A stretch of DNA of 64,000 nt, taken from NCBI GenBank assembly GCA_963931255.1, contig OZ006972.1:2108001-2172000 (forward strand), given 5' to 3'. The position numbers and the translations under genes were made by a program. A model generated the notes under the pieces. That model ran no database searches, had not been told where the DNA came from, and was given only the letters and a program-made list of their open reading frames with translations. Below are positions 25,137 to 33,113 of this stretch, in pieces. Source of the DNA: CALUVN01 sp944323595 (GTDB lineage Bacteria > Cyanobacteriota > Vampirovibrionia > Gastranaerophilales > Gastranaerophilaceae). Position 1 is the stretch's first letter. Each line of letters opens with the position of its first letter.

Positions 25137-27248
25137 ATGAGAAAAGCAGCAACCGTTTTAGCATTGATGGCAATCTTATCACAGCCGGCATTTGCGGGAT
25201 TTAAAGAACATTATGACTTAGGACAGCAGTACCTGACAAATTATCAATACTCAGGCGCAATTACTGAATTCAAAAGCGCACTCAGGATAAATTACCTCGA
25301 CAATTCTGCCAGAATAGGATTGATAAACTCATATCTTGCAAGAAGCACTCACTATGCAAATAAAGAAAAAGAGTGGGAAAAAGCTGCTGATGATCTTAGA
25401 GCTGCATTATTCTACATGGTTTACTACCCGACCAAAGATAATGCACAGAATTCAGCTGCCTACGTGCCGCAGACGACAAAAAATTTGAATATATGTCTGA
25501 CCAAAATAGGATTTGATATGAGTCCGAAATCGCGTTTTGAAAAAGCAAAACAGCTGAGAGCAGAGGGGAACTTTGCCGCTGCAGGCTACGAATTTAACCA
25601 GACACTAAGCGACAAAAGTTATATCAAAGACGCATTTGAGCAGACAGGCGACATAATGAAACTTCTCGGAAATGACCCGAAAGCCGCAGAATTTTATAAA
25701 AAAGCAGTAACTGTTGACCCAACCAATATTGCATTACGATTGAATTACGCAAAAATTCTGGATAAACTCGGTGATAACAATGCCGCAGTAGAAGAATACA
25801 ACTATATTTTGTCAAAAAACACAGATAACAAAGAGGTTTTGTACTCTCTTGAGAGAATTTACAAGAAAAAACTTGAAGAAAACCCTAACGATGCGGATAT
25901 TACCTCAAATCTAGGTGCTATTATGCAAAAACAGGGTAAAATGGATGAAGCCCTCTCATATTATCAAAAAGCAGAATACATAAACCCGTCTAATATTAAC
26001 ACAAGACTTAATGTCGGGACACTATACCAGCAAAAAGGCGACTACAGGACAGCAATTACAGCCTACGATTCAATCCTGATACTTTATCCTGATAATGTAA
26101 ACGCAAATCTTTATAAAGCTCAATGTCAGGCAGCTATTGGAGAAGATAAGGCGGCTCTTGCAACATTTAAGAAAGTACTTGCTCTTGACCCTGCAAATAC
26201 ATACGCCCAGAGCCAAATGTTTGATGTCCTGAAAACAACCATGACAACACAGCAATTTGTGGATTACGTTAAAAAGAACATGTCAAAATCCAATCCGTCT
26301 GATATAATCTACAACTACGCACTGGATTTGCATAAACAAAACAAACTTGATGATTCAATTGCGCTTTACAAAGAAGTGCTTAAAATAAACAGTACGAATC
26401 CGGAAGTTTATGTTAACCTCGCAATAGCACAGGGACAACAAAAAGATTATGAGCATGCACTTGCAACTCTTAATACAGCAAAACAGAAATTTCCTGATAA
26501 CAACGAAGTCAAAAAAGCAATATCTTCTATAAGCATGCAATCTACTGATTCAAAACTTGCACAGGCTGCAGACTACTTTAATAATAAAGATTACCAGAAT
26601 GCTATTAATGAATATCTTGCAATACAGCCGCCTACAGCCGATGCAATGCTTGGTGCGGCTTCAGCGTATCAGAATTTGAATGACACGGATAATGCTATTA
26701 CATACTACAAAAAAGCACTGGACTTAAAACCGTCAGATTCAGATATTGCCTACTATATAGGTGCTCTGTATGCTGAAAAAACTGACTTTGACAATGCAAA
26801 AACATACTTGGAAAAGTCTTTAAAACTTAATAAAGATAACAGCAAAGCCTCTGAATTACTCGCGAACGTGGAATCTCAGGCCAATTCAGCAATGCTGGAT
26901 AATGCGATTTCTTTGTACGATAACGGCAAGTTACCCGAAAGTAAAAATATTCTTCTGCAACTTGTAAATAAAGACTCAAAGAATGCTTATGCATATTACT
27001 ACCTTGGAATGATTTCCGATGCTGAAAATGACAAAAATACAGCCATAAATTACTATAAAAAGGCAATATCAGCTGACTCCACTATGCATATTGTAAACTA
27101 CATGATAGCAGTAGATTATGATACAATGGAGCAGTACAAATATGCGTATCAGTATTACCTTGCATACGCAGGCTCAGATGCTGCAGAGGATGAATACAAA
27201 ACATACGCCAAAAACAGAGCCGAAGAATTAAAAGATTATGCAAAATAG
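25137..27248 (+). CDS. Secreted TPR-repeat protein
   Basis: The 703-residue protein has a signal peptide (MRKAATVLALMAILSQPAFA, cleavage after AFA) and tetratricopeptide repeats along almost its whole length, for example DALSYYQKAEYINPSNINTR and NAITYYKKALDLKPSDSDIA. It should form a periplasmic or outer-membrane superhelical scaffold. The partner is unknown. AGAGGGA precedes the ATG, and its last 11 bases overlap dusB, so the two are coupled. Confidence 0.8.
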   Translation: MRKAATVLALMAILSQPAFAGFKEHYDLGQQYLTNYQYSGAITEFKSALRINYLDNSARIGLINSYLARSTHYANKEKEWEKAADDLRAALFYMVYYPTKDNAQNSAAYVPQTTKNLNICLTKIGFDMSPKSRFEKAKQLRAEGNFAAAGYEFNQTLSDKSYIKDAFEQTGDIMKLLGNDPKAAEFYKKAVTVDPTNIALRLNYAKILDKLGDNNAAVEEYNYILSKNTDNKEVLYSLERIYKKKLEENPNDADITSNLGAIMQKQGKMDEALSYYQKAEYINPSNINTRLNVGTLYQQKGDYRTAITAYDSILILYPDNVNANLYKAQCQAAIGEDKAALATFKKVLALDPANTYAQSQMFDVLKTTMTTQQFVDYVKKNMSKSNPSDIIYNYALDLHKQNKLDDSIALYKEVLKINSTNPEVYVNLAIAQGQQKDYEHALATLNTAKQKFPDNNEVKKAISSISMQSTDSKLAQAADYFNNKDYQNAINEYLAIQPPTADAMLGAASAYQNLNDTDNAITYYKKALDLKPSDSDIAYYIGALYAEKTDFDNAKTYLEKSLKLNKDNSKASELLANVESQANSAMLDNAISLYDNGKLPESKNILLQLVNKDSKNAYAYYYLGMISDAENDKNTAINYYKKAISADSTMHIVNYMIAVDYDTMEQYKYAYQYYLAYAGSDAAEDEYKTYAKNRAEELKDYAK

Positions 27249-28203
27249 CAAAGTTACAACTCTTATCCAAAGCCGGGTATCGCTTGCCCCTATGGCAGGC
27301 ATAACTGATTTTGTACTGCGAAACCTTGTAAGAAAATACTCTAAAACAGCACTTTTAACAACTGAAATGATAAGCTCTGAAGCCTTAAATCAATCCAGAG
27401 AAACCGATATAACAATGATGGATGACACCCACCATCCGATTTCATATCAACTCAGCGGCCATAAACCGGATTTGATGCGAAAAGCCGCAGTCTATCTAAG
27501 CAAACGAGCAGACATGATAGATATAAATATGGGCTGCCCTGTAAAAAAAGTCGTAGGCGGGCAGGATGGATGTTCACTGATGAGAAATCCAAAACTTGCT
27601 GCTGATTTGGTAAAGGCTATTAAAGACGGTATTGATAAGCCAGTCAGTGTTAAATTCCGCCTTGGTTTTACGCAGGACGAGATGAATTACGTCGAATTTG
27701 GTGAACAAATGCAAGCCGCAGGCGCTGATTTTATAACCATTCATGGGAGAACCCGCTCCCAGATGTATTCAGGCAAAGCTGATTGGGCTAAAATTCGTCA
27801 ACTAAAAGAAAATGTTGATATTCCTGTTTTTGCAAACGGTGATATAGTGTCAGTAGATACTGCGATAGAAGCACTTGAACAATCAGGAGCAGACGGTGTA
27901 GCAGTAGGCAGAGGGATAATCGGCGACCCGACACTGATACACAGAATAGAACATTATCTGCAAACCGGCGAAAAACTGCCTGCACCCACACTGGAAGAAA
28001 AATTGGATATACTAAAAGAACACCTTGATATGGAAATAAAACTTCGCGGCGAAAGTCTCGGGATTAAATTTGTCAGAAAATTTTACCCGTATTACATAGC
28101 AGGTGTAAAAAATGCCGCAAAAATCCGCGGAATCCTCGTTCTTGAGGACAATTACGAACGTATAATTGAAACAATCAATTCGCTTAAATTTGTAAATGCA
28201 TAG
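27238..28203 (+). CDS. dusB: tRNA-dihydrouridine synthase
   Basis: The 321-residue TIM-barrel flavoenzyme reduces uridine in the tRNA D-loop. The sequence shows the family start VSLAPMAGITDFVLR, the catalytic-cysteine block DINMGCPVKKV, VKFRLGF, ITIHGRTRSQMYSGKADW, VFANGDI and the FMN-phosphate loop GADGVAVGRGIIGDP. The order of blocks fits DusB. It overlaps the TPR gene and ends before a terminator shared with argS. Confidence 0.92.
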   Translation: MQNSKVTTLIQSRVSLAPMAGITDFVLRNLVRKYSKTALLTTEMISSEALNQSRETDITMMDDTHHPISYQLSGHKPDLMRKAAVYLSKRADMIDINMGCPVKKVVGGQDGCSLMRNPKLAADLVKAIKDGIDKPVSVKFRLGFTQDEMNYVEFGEQMQAAGADFITIHGRTRSQMYSGKADWAKIRQLKENVDIPVFANGDIVSVDTAIEALEQSGADGVAVGRGIIGDPTLIHRIEHYLQTGEKLPAPTLEEKLDILKEHLDMEIKLRGESLGIKFVRKFYPYYIAGVKNAAKIRGILVLEDNYERIIETINSLKFVNA

Positions 28204-28272
28204 TTAACTTACCCAAACCGCATCAAGCTACAGTAAGCAGAAATCTTTCAACAGAAAATCTATAACTAAACT

Positions 28273-28309
28273 AAAAAAGACCGGATTAAATTTAAGCCGA
28301 TCTTTTTTT
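28273..28309. terminator. Bidirectional terminator between dusB and argS
   Basis: AAAAAAGACCGG and CCGATCTTTTTTT form a stem with one mismatch, with A-runs and T-runs on both sides, between convergent genes. Confidence 0.75.
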
Positions 28310-28327
28310 ACAAAAAATAACAGATAA

Positions 28328-30067
28328 TTACATTCTTTCAGGTGCTGTTACAGCAAGAATATCAAGTGCGTTTTTCAATACTGATTTAACAGCATATACA
28401 AGAGATAATCTTGCTTTTGTAAGTTCTTTATCTTCTGTTATAACACGGGTTGCGTTGTAGAAAGAATGGAATTCGCTTGCCAGTTCCTGAACATATCTGC
28501 AAATTGTATAAACTTGACGGGTTTCTGCGGATGTTTTTATTAAAGACTTGTACTCTTCAAGTTTCAGAACAAGCTTTCTGCAATCGTCAATAGTAGAATC
28601 CAGTATTGATTTATCGAAATTGCCTGTTAATTCAGCAAGTTCATCCGCACTTAAAACCGGCGGCAGAGTTTTGCCTGTTTCTTTATCAATTTTTTCAGAA
28701 GTTGCATTTCGAAGAATTGAACAAGCTCTGGCATGAGCATATTGAACATAGAATACAGGATTTTCGTCCGAATTTGTTTTTGCAAGTTCAATATCAAAAT
28801 CCAGTGTAGTATCAATATTTCTCATTGTCATCCAGAAACGGGTTGCATCAACGCCAACTTCATCAATCAAATCTTCAAGAGTAACCATATTTTTACGTTT
28901 ACCCATTCTGACCTCGTTACCGTTAATCACAAGATTAACAAGCTGACCGAGAAGAATTTCCAGTCTTGAAGAGTCATACCCGAGAGCTTCCATAGAAGCC
29001 TTAACCCTTGCTACATAACCGTGGTGATCAGCACCCCAGATATTGATAAGTCTGTCAAATCCGCGTTCAAGCTTATCTACGTGATAAGCAATATCGGCTG
29101 TCAAATAAGTATTTGACCCGTCTGCTTTTTTTATGACTCTATCCTGATCATCACCGTAATCAGATGATTTAAACCAGTCCGCGCCGTCTTTTTGGTAAAT
29201 TTTGCCGCTTTTTTTGAGTAAATTTACACACTCATCAACTTTGCCTGATTTATGTAATTCAAGTTCCGAATAAAAATTGTCAAAATAAACCCTGAAGTTT
29301 TCAAGCAAAGCTTTCTGCAAATCCTCCATTTCATATTTTGCAAAGTCAGAAAGTATCTGTACATCAATCTTTGTCACATCATTGTTGACTTCTGACATAA
29401 TATCTTTTTTTGTCTCAATGAACTTTTTAGCAACAGGAATCAGATAATCACCCGGATAGTAATTTTTACGTTCGATTTCATCTGACGGAAAATCAACATC
29501 TTCGCCTAATTCCTGTCTGATACGGATAGCAAGAGAATTGCCGAGCTTATTAATTTGAGAGCCTGCATCATTGATATAAAATTCCTGATAAACCTCGTGA
29601 CCGTAGAATTTCAAAAGATTTGCAAGCACAGAGCCCATCGCAGCCCAGCGCCCATGTCCGATATGGAAAGGTCCGGTAGGATTTGCAGAAACATATTCAA
29701 GAAGAATTTTTTCTTTCGTAATATTTTCCGGTCTTCCGAAATCGGAACCCTTTTTATAAATTTCATCGACAAGATTAATTAATAGAGTTTTGCCGGCTTT
29801 AAAATTGATAAAACCTCCGATTACAGAATAATCGTTATCTTCTTTATCAACAAATTCAACAATAGCATTAGCAATCGCAGGTGGCGCTATTTTAGCACTA
29901 CGAGCCAGTGAAGAAACATTTATTGCATAATCTCCAAAGTCAGCATTTTTAGGTTTTTCAACATTCAATGCGCCTCTGGTATATTCTGTCATTGCGCCTA
30001 ATTTACCGGCTTTAACTGCACTCTCCAGCGCGGTTTCTATATTCTCTAAAAAGTAATCTTTAATCAT
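28328..30067 (-). CDS. argS: Arginine-tRNA ligase
   Basis: The 579-residue class I synthetase charges tRNA-Arg. ATG 30067 is chosen because GGAGAG lies just upstream; a longer frame would enter the opposite promoter region. It has the N-terminal Add-1 tRNA-binding domain (GDYAINVSSLAR), the HIGH-like PTGPFHIGHGRWAAMG, the KMSKS-equivalent region near RMGKRKNMVTL and the C-terminal DALR anticodon domain ending in APERM. Two tRNA-Arg genes lie in this window. Confidence 0.95.
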   Translation of the reverse strand: MIKDYFLENIETALESAVKAGKLGAMTEYTRGALNVEKPKNADFGDYAINVSSLARSAKIAPPAIANAIVEFVDKEDNDYSVIGGFINFKAGKTLLINLVDEIYKKGSDFGRPENITKEKILLEYVSANPTGPFHIGHGRWAAMGSVLANLLKFYGHEVYQEFYINDAGSQINKLGNSLAIRIRQELGEDVDFPSDEIERKNYYPGDYLIPVAKKFIETKKDIMSEVNNDVTKIDVQILSDFAKYEMEDLQKALLENFRVYFDNFYSELELHKSGKVDECVNLLKKSGKIYQKDGADWFKSSDYGDDQDRVIKKADGSNTYLTADIAYHVDKLERGFDRLINIWGADHHGYVARVKASMEALGYDSSRLEILLGQLVNLVINGNEVRMGKRKNMVTLEDLIDEVGVDATRFWMTMRNIDTTLDFDIELAKTNSDENPVFYVQYAHARACSILRNATSEKIDKETGKTLPPVLSADELAELTGNFDKSILDSTIDDCRKLVLKLEEYKSLIKTSAETRQVYTICRYVQELASEFHSFYNATRVITEDKELTKARLSLVYAVKSVLKNALDILAVTAPERM

Positions 30068-30142
30068 ATTTATTCTCTCCATAAAATCTTTTAAGAAAAT
30101 TATACCCCAAACATAACCAACTTGCATTTTAGGAGAATGTCA

Positions 30143-30148
30143 TATAAT
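30143..30148 (+). promoter_or_regulatory. -10 box of the amidohydrolase-like gene
   Basis: A consensus TATAAT lies about 30 bases before the GTG start at 30179, with a TTGCAT upstream at short (15-base) spacing. It shows that the longer frame from 30122 cannot be the start. Confidence 0.55.
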
Positions 30149-30178
30149 ATAAGTTATATAAAAAAGGGAGAAAATGGC

Positions 30179-31489
30179 GTGAAATGCTACAAAGCAAGAT
30201 GGATACTCACATCAAAAGATGAAGTTCTGGAAAATAAGGCAATCCTTGTTGACGAGGGAAAAATCGCGGGCATAATTCCGTTTGAAGAAATTAATCTGAA
30301 AGAAGAGTTAGTAAAAGATTTAGGGAATGCCGTAGTAACTCCCGGATTTATTGATTTGTTCACGCAATACCAGTACACAAATATATGTAATGCAAAACCT
30401 AAAAGTCTTAAAAATCGTCTAAAGAAATTTTTTCAAACAATAGCGAAAAACTATACATTTGCCGGAGTCAAACAGGATAACTATTCAAGGAAATGGGCAG
30501 ATATCCTGAGCGCTTATTTCACAATGGACAGAGTAGAAAAAATAGAATCTTTCAAAGACGGGCTTAAGAATTCAATAATAGCCGGTACAACCTGCATTGC
30601 ACAGGTATCCAAAGAAGATAAATATTTTGAAATACTTAACAGATGCCCGATAAAAAATTATTTGTTCTTTGAAGTATTTTCAGACAGCTCTGAAAAAAGC
30701 AAAAAAAGTTTCAAAACTCTTAGAAGTAAAGTCGAAAATCTTATATTCCACAAAGGCGAAAATACACATATAGGTATAATGCTTAATTCAATTTCAGGAG
30801 TACACAGAAAACTCTGGCAGTTATTTTCCAAATACTGCCGCAAACACAACATGCTGCTTCTGACCAGATTTGCGGAATCAAAAGATGAAATAGAATGGCT
30901 TGAACACGGATTTTCCGACATAGATTTGCTGCATAAGTTTATGGGATTCAGAAAAATTACCCCTTATCTGAAAAACATTACGCCAGTGGATTACCTAAAT
31001 AATCTGAAAGTACTCACAAGCAAAGTTATTGTGGCAAATGCAAACTATTTAAACGAAAAAGAACTGGAAAGACTTGCCCAAACTGGGGTAAAATTTATAT
31101 ACCAACCATATTACAGCGAAGAAATCTGCAACAAAAAGCTTCCGTTTAATATGGTACTTGAGCATTTCGGAGAAAATGCGGGAATTTCCACACAAAGTTT
31201 CAAGCAGAATAAAAATTACAGCCTGTTGAAAGAAATTGCAGAACTTAACAAAGATGTAAATCTTGATATAACAGAATTAATAAAATATCTGACGATATAC
31301 CCTGCCAAAATTTTGCGTCTTGATAATGCCATAGGTACAATTGAAGTCGGAAAAGATGCGGATTTCAATGTATTTAAGCTTGAAGACGGCGAAGACTACA
31401 AAGCTTTAATCAACAAGGACATGCCGTATTCAACCTACTCAAAAGGCAGAAAAATCGTAAAACGCGGCGTGATAAGATTTTCACTATAA
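30179..31489 (+). CDS. Amidohydrolase-like protein lacking metal ligands
   Basis: The GTG start at 30179 follows GGGAG by eight bases and lies downstream of the -10 box. The 436-residue fold is that of TRZ/ATZ-type amidohydrolases: N-terminal beta sandwich (ILVDEGKIAGIIPFEE), the TPGFID turn, GTTCIAQ and the C-terminal TIYPAKILRLDNAIGTIEVGKDADFNVF. However, the metal motif HxH after PGFID reads LFTQYQ, and the later His and Asp ligand positions also lack matching residues (for example ANANYLNEKELERLAQTG where AHxxHLxxxE is usual). It is probably a pseudoenzyme or a binding protein. Confidence 0.72.
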   Translation: MKCYKARWILTSKDEVLENKAILVDEGKIAGIIPFEEINLKEELVKDLGNAVVTPGFIDLFTQYQYTNICNAKPKSLKNRLKKFFQTIAKNYTFAGVKQDNYSRKWADILSAYFTMDRVEKIESFKDGLKNSIIAGTTCIAQVSKEDKYFEILNRCPIKNYLFFEVFSDSSEKSKKSFKTLRSKVENLIFHKGENTHIGIMLNSISGVHRKLWQLFSKYCRKHNMLLLTRFAESKDEIEWLEHGFSDIDLLHKFMGFRKITPYLKNITPVDYLNNLKVLTSKVIVANANYLNEKELERLAQTGVKFIYQPYYSEEICNKKLPFNMVLEHFGENAGISTQSFKQNKNYSLLKEIAELNKDVNLDITELIKYLTIYPAKILRLDNAIGTIEVGKDADFNVFKLEDGEDYKALINKDMPYSTYSKGRKIVKRGVIRFSL

Positions 31490-31497
31490 AAACTATC

Positions 31498-31526
31498 TTG
31501 TAATTGAAATATGTTTTTGCTAAAAT
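31498..31526 (+). promoter_or_regulatory. Promoter of gpmI
   Basis: TTGTAA (31498-31503), 17 bases and TAAAAT (31521-31526) lie 39 bases upstream of the ATG, with GAGGGGAT as ribosome site. Confidence 0.6.
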
Positions 31527-31565
31527 TTGTCCATAGTACGAAGTGTAAATAGAGGGGATATAACT

Positions 31566-33092
31566 ATGACACAAAGAGTTTTATTATGTATTATGGACGG
31601 CTGGGGAATCAGCACGGGTTCAGAAAAATATGATGCAACAAAATTGTCGCACCCTATTCATGTTGATGAATTGGAACATGATTATAAATTCATAAAATTA
31701 CACGCTGACGGCGAATACGTAGGGCTTCCTCACGGACAAATGGGGAACAGCGAAGTTGGACACCTTAACCTCGGAGCCGGCAGAATTGTTTATCAGGACT
31801 TATCAAGAATTAATAATGCTATTAAAGACGGCTCTTTTTTCAAAAATGAACGTTTCTTAATGGCAATTAACCACGCTAAACAAAACAATTCCGCACTTCA
31901 TATCTACGGTCTTGTTTCAACAGGCGGTGTACACTCATCACTGGAGCACCTGAAAGCTTTAATAAAACTTGCCGCAGACGAGGGATTAACAAAAGTATAC
32001 GTACATGCATTTTTGGACGGTCGTGACACTCCTCCGCAAAGTGCATGCACTTATCTGGAAGAAGTTGAAGCAGAACTTAAAAAATACAATCTTCCGCCTA
32101 TCGCAACAGTTATCGGACGCTATTATATAATGGACAGAGATAACCGCTGGGACAGAGTTGAAAAAGGCTACAACGCATTGCTTTTAGGTGAGGGTGAAAA
32201 AGCGTCTTCCGCATGCGAAGCTGTTAAAAACTCTTACGCAATAGGAAACACAGATGAATTTGTTCTTCCTACTGTTATAGGCGGAGAAGAAAGCAGAATT
32301 CACGATAACGATGCAATAATTTTCTTCAACTACCGTCCAGATAGAGCAAGAGAAATAACCAAAGCCATCAACTTTACGGATTTTGACGGATTTGAAAGAA
32401 AAAAAGTTCTCAAAAATATCTGCTACATAACAATGACAAGCTACAACGAAGATTTTACTTATCCTGTAGCTTTTCCTAAAGAACACCTTGTAAACATCCT
32501 CGGTGATGTACTGGAAGCTAACGGAGTCAAACAATTCAGAACGGCAGAAACAGAAAAATATGCTCACGTCACATTCTTCTTTAACGGAGGTATAGATGAA
32601 CCGCAGCCTCACGAAACGAGAGTTCTTGTTCCGTCACCAAAAGTTGCAACTTACGATATGCAGCCGGAAATGAGCGCTCCGCAAGTTTGTGAAGAAGTAC
32701 TAAAAGCTATTGACAATCCTGAATACGGCTTTATTCTTGTAAACTTTGCAAACCCTGATATGGTAGGTCATACCGGAGTTATTGAGGCTGCAACAAAAGC
32801 CTGCCACGTAGTAGATGAATGCGTAGGAAAAATTGCCGCTGCCTGCAAAAAACATGATATAATTATGCTTTTAACTGCAGACCACGGTAATTCAGAAATG
32901 ATGGTAGATGAATCAACAGGCAAACCTCATACAGCTCACACTACTAATATGGTTCCGTTTGTGTTAATAAATGCACCTGAAAATATTGAATTAAAACCTG
33001 AGGGTGCATTATGTAACATAGCTCCTACAGTATTGCAGCTTATGGGTATTAAACAACCTGCTGAAATGAATTGCGAATCTTTGATTAAATAA
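31566..33092 (+). CDS. gpmI: 2,3-bisphosphoglycerate-independent phosphoglycerate mutase
   Basis: The 508-residue metalloenzyme interconverts 3- and 2-phosphoglycerate. The start at 31566 is supported by GAGGGGAT. Visible motifs are the metal site CIMDGWG, the phosphoserine nucleophile in GQMGNSEVGHLNLGAGR, FLDGRDTPP, YRPDRAREIT and the late metal ligands TADHGNSEMM and AHTTNMVP. Length is typical for the family. It is followed closely by the SNF2 gene. Confidence 0.95.
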   Translation: MTQRVLLCIMDGWGISTGSEKYDATKLSHPIHVDELEHDYKFIKLHADGEYVGLPHGQMGNSEVGHLNLGAGRIVYQDLSRINNAIKDGSFFKNERFLMAINHAKQNNSALHIYGLVSTGGVHSSLEHLKALIKLAADEGLTKVYVHAFLDGRDTPPQSACTYLEEVEAELKKYNLPPIATVIGRYYIMDRDNRWDRVEKGYNALLLGEGEKASSACEAVKNSYAIGNTDEFVLPTVIGGEESRIHDNDAIIFFNYRPDRAREITKAINFTDFDGFERKKVLKNICYITMTSYNEDFTYPVAFPKEHLVNILGDVLEANGVKQFRTAETEKYAHVTFFFNGGIDEPQPHETRVLVPSPKVATYDMQPEMSAPQVCEEVLKAIDNPEYGFILVNFANPDMVGHTGVIEAATKACHVVDECVGKIAAACKKHDIIMLLTADHGNSEMMVDESTGKPHTAHTTNMVPFVLINAPENIELKPEGALCNIAPTVLQLMGIKQPAEMNCESLIK

Positions 33093-33113
33093 TAATTACG
33101 GATATAGTGAAGT

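Noticed and set aside
32184..32612. 142-residue minus-strand ORF
   Set aside because: It lies entirely inside gpmI, whose catalytic motifs are intact, and is a shadow frame.
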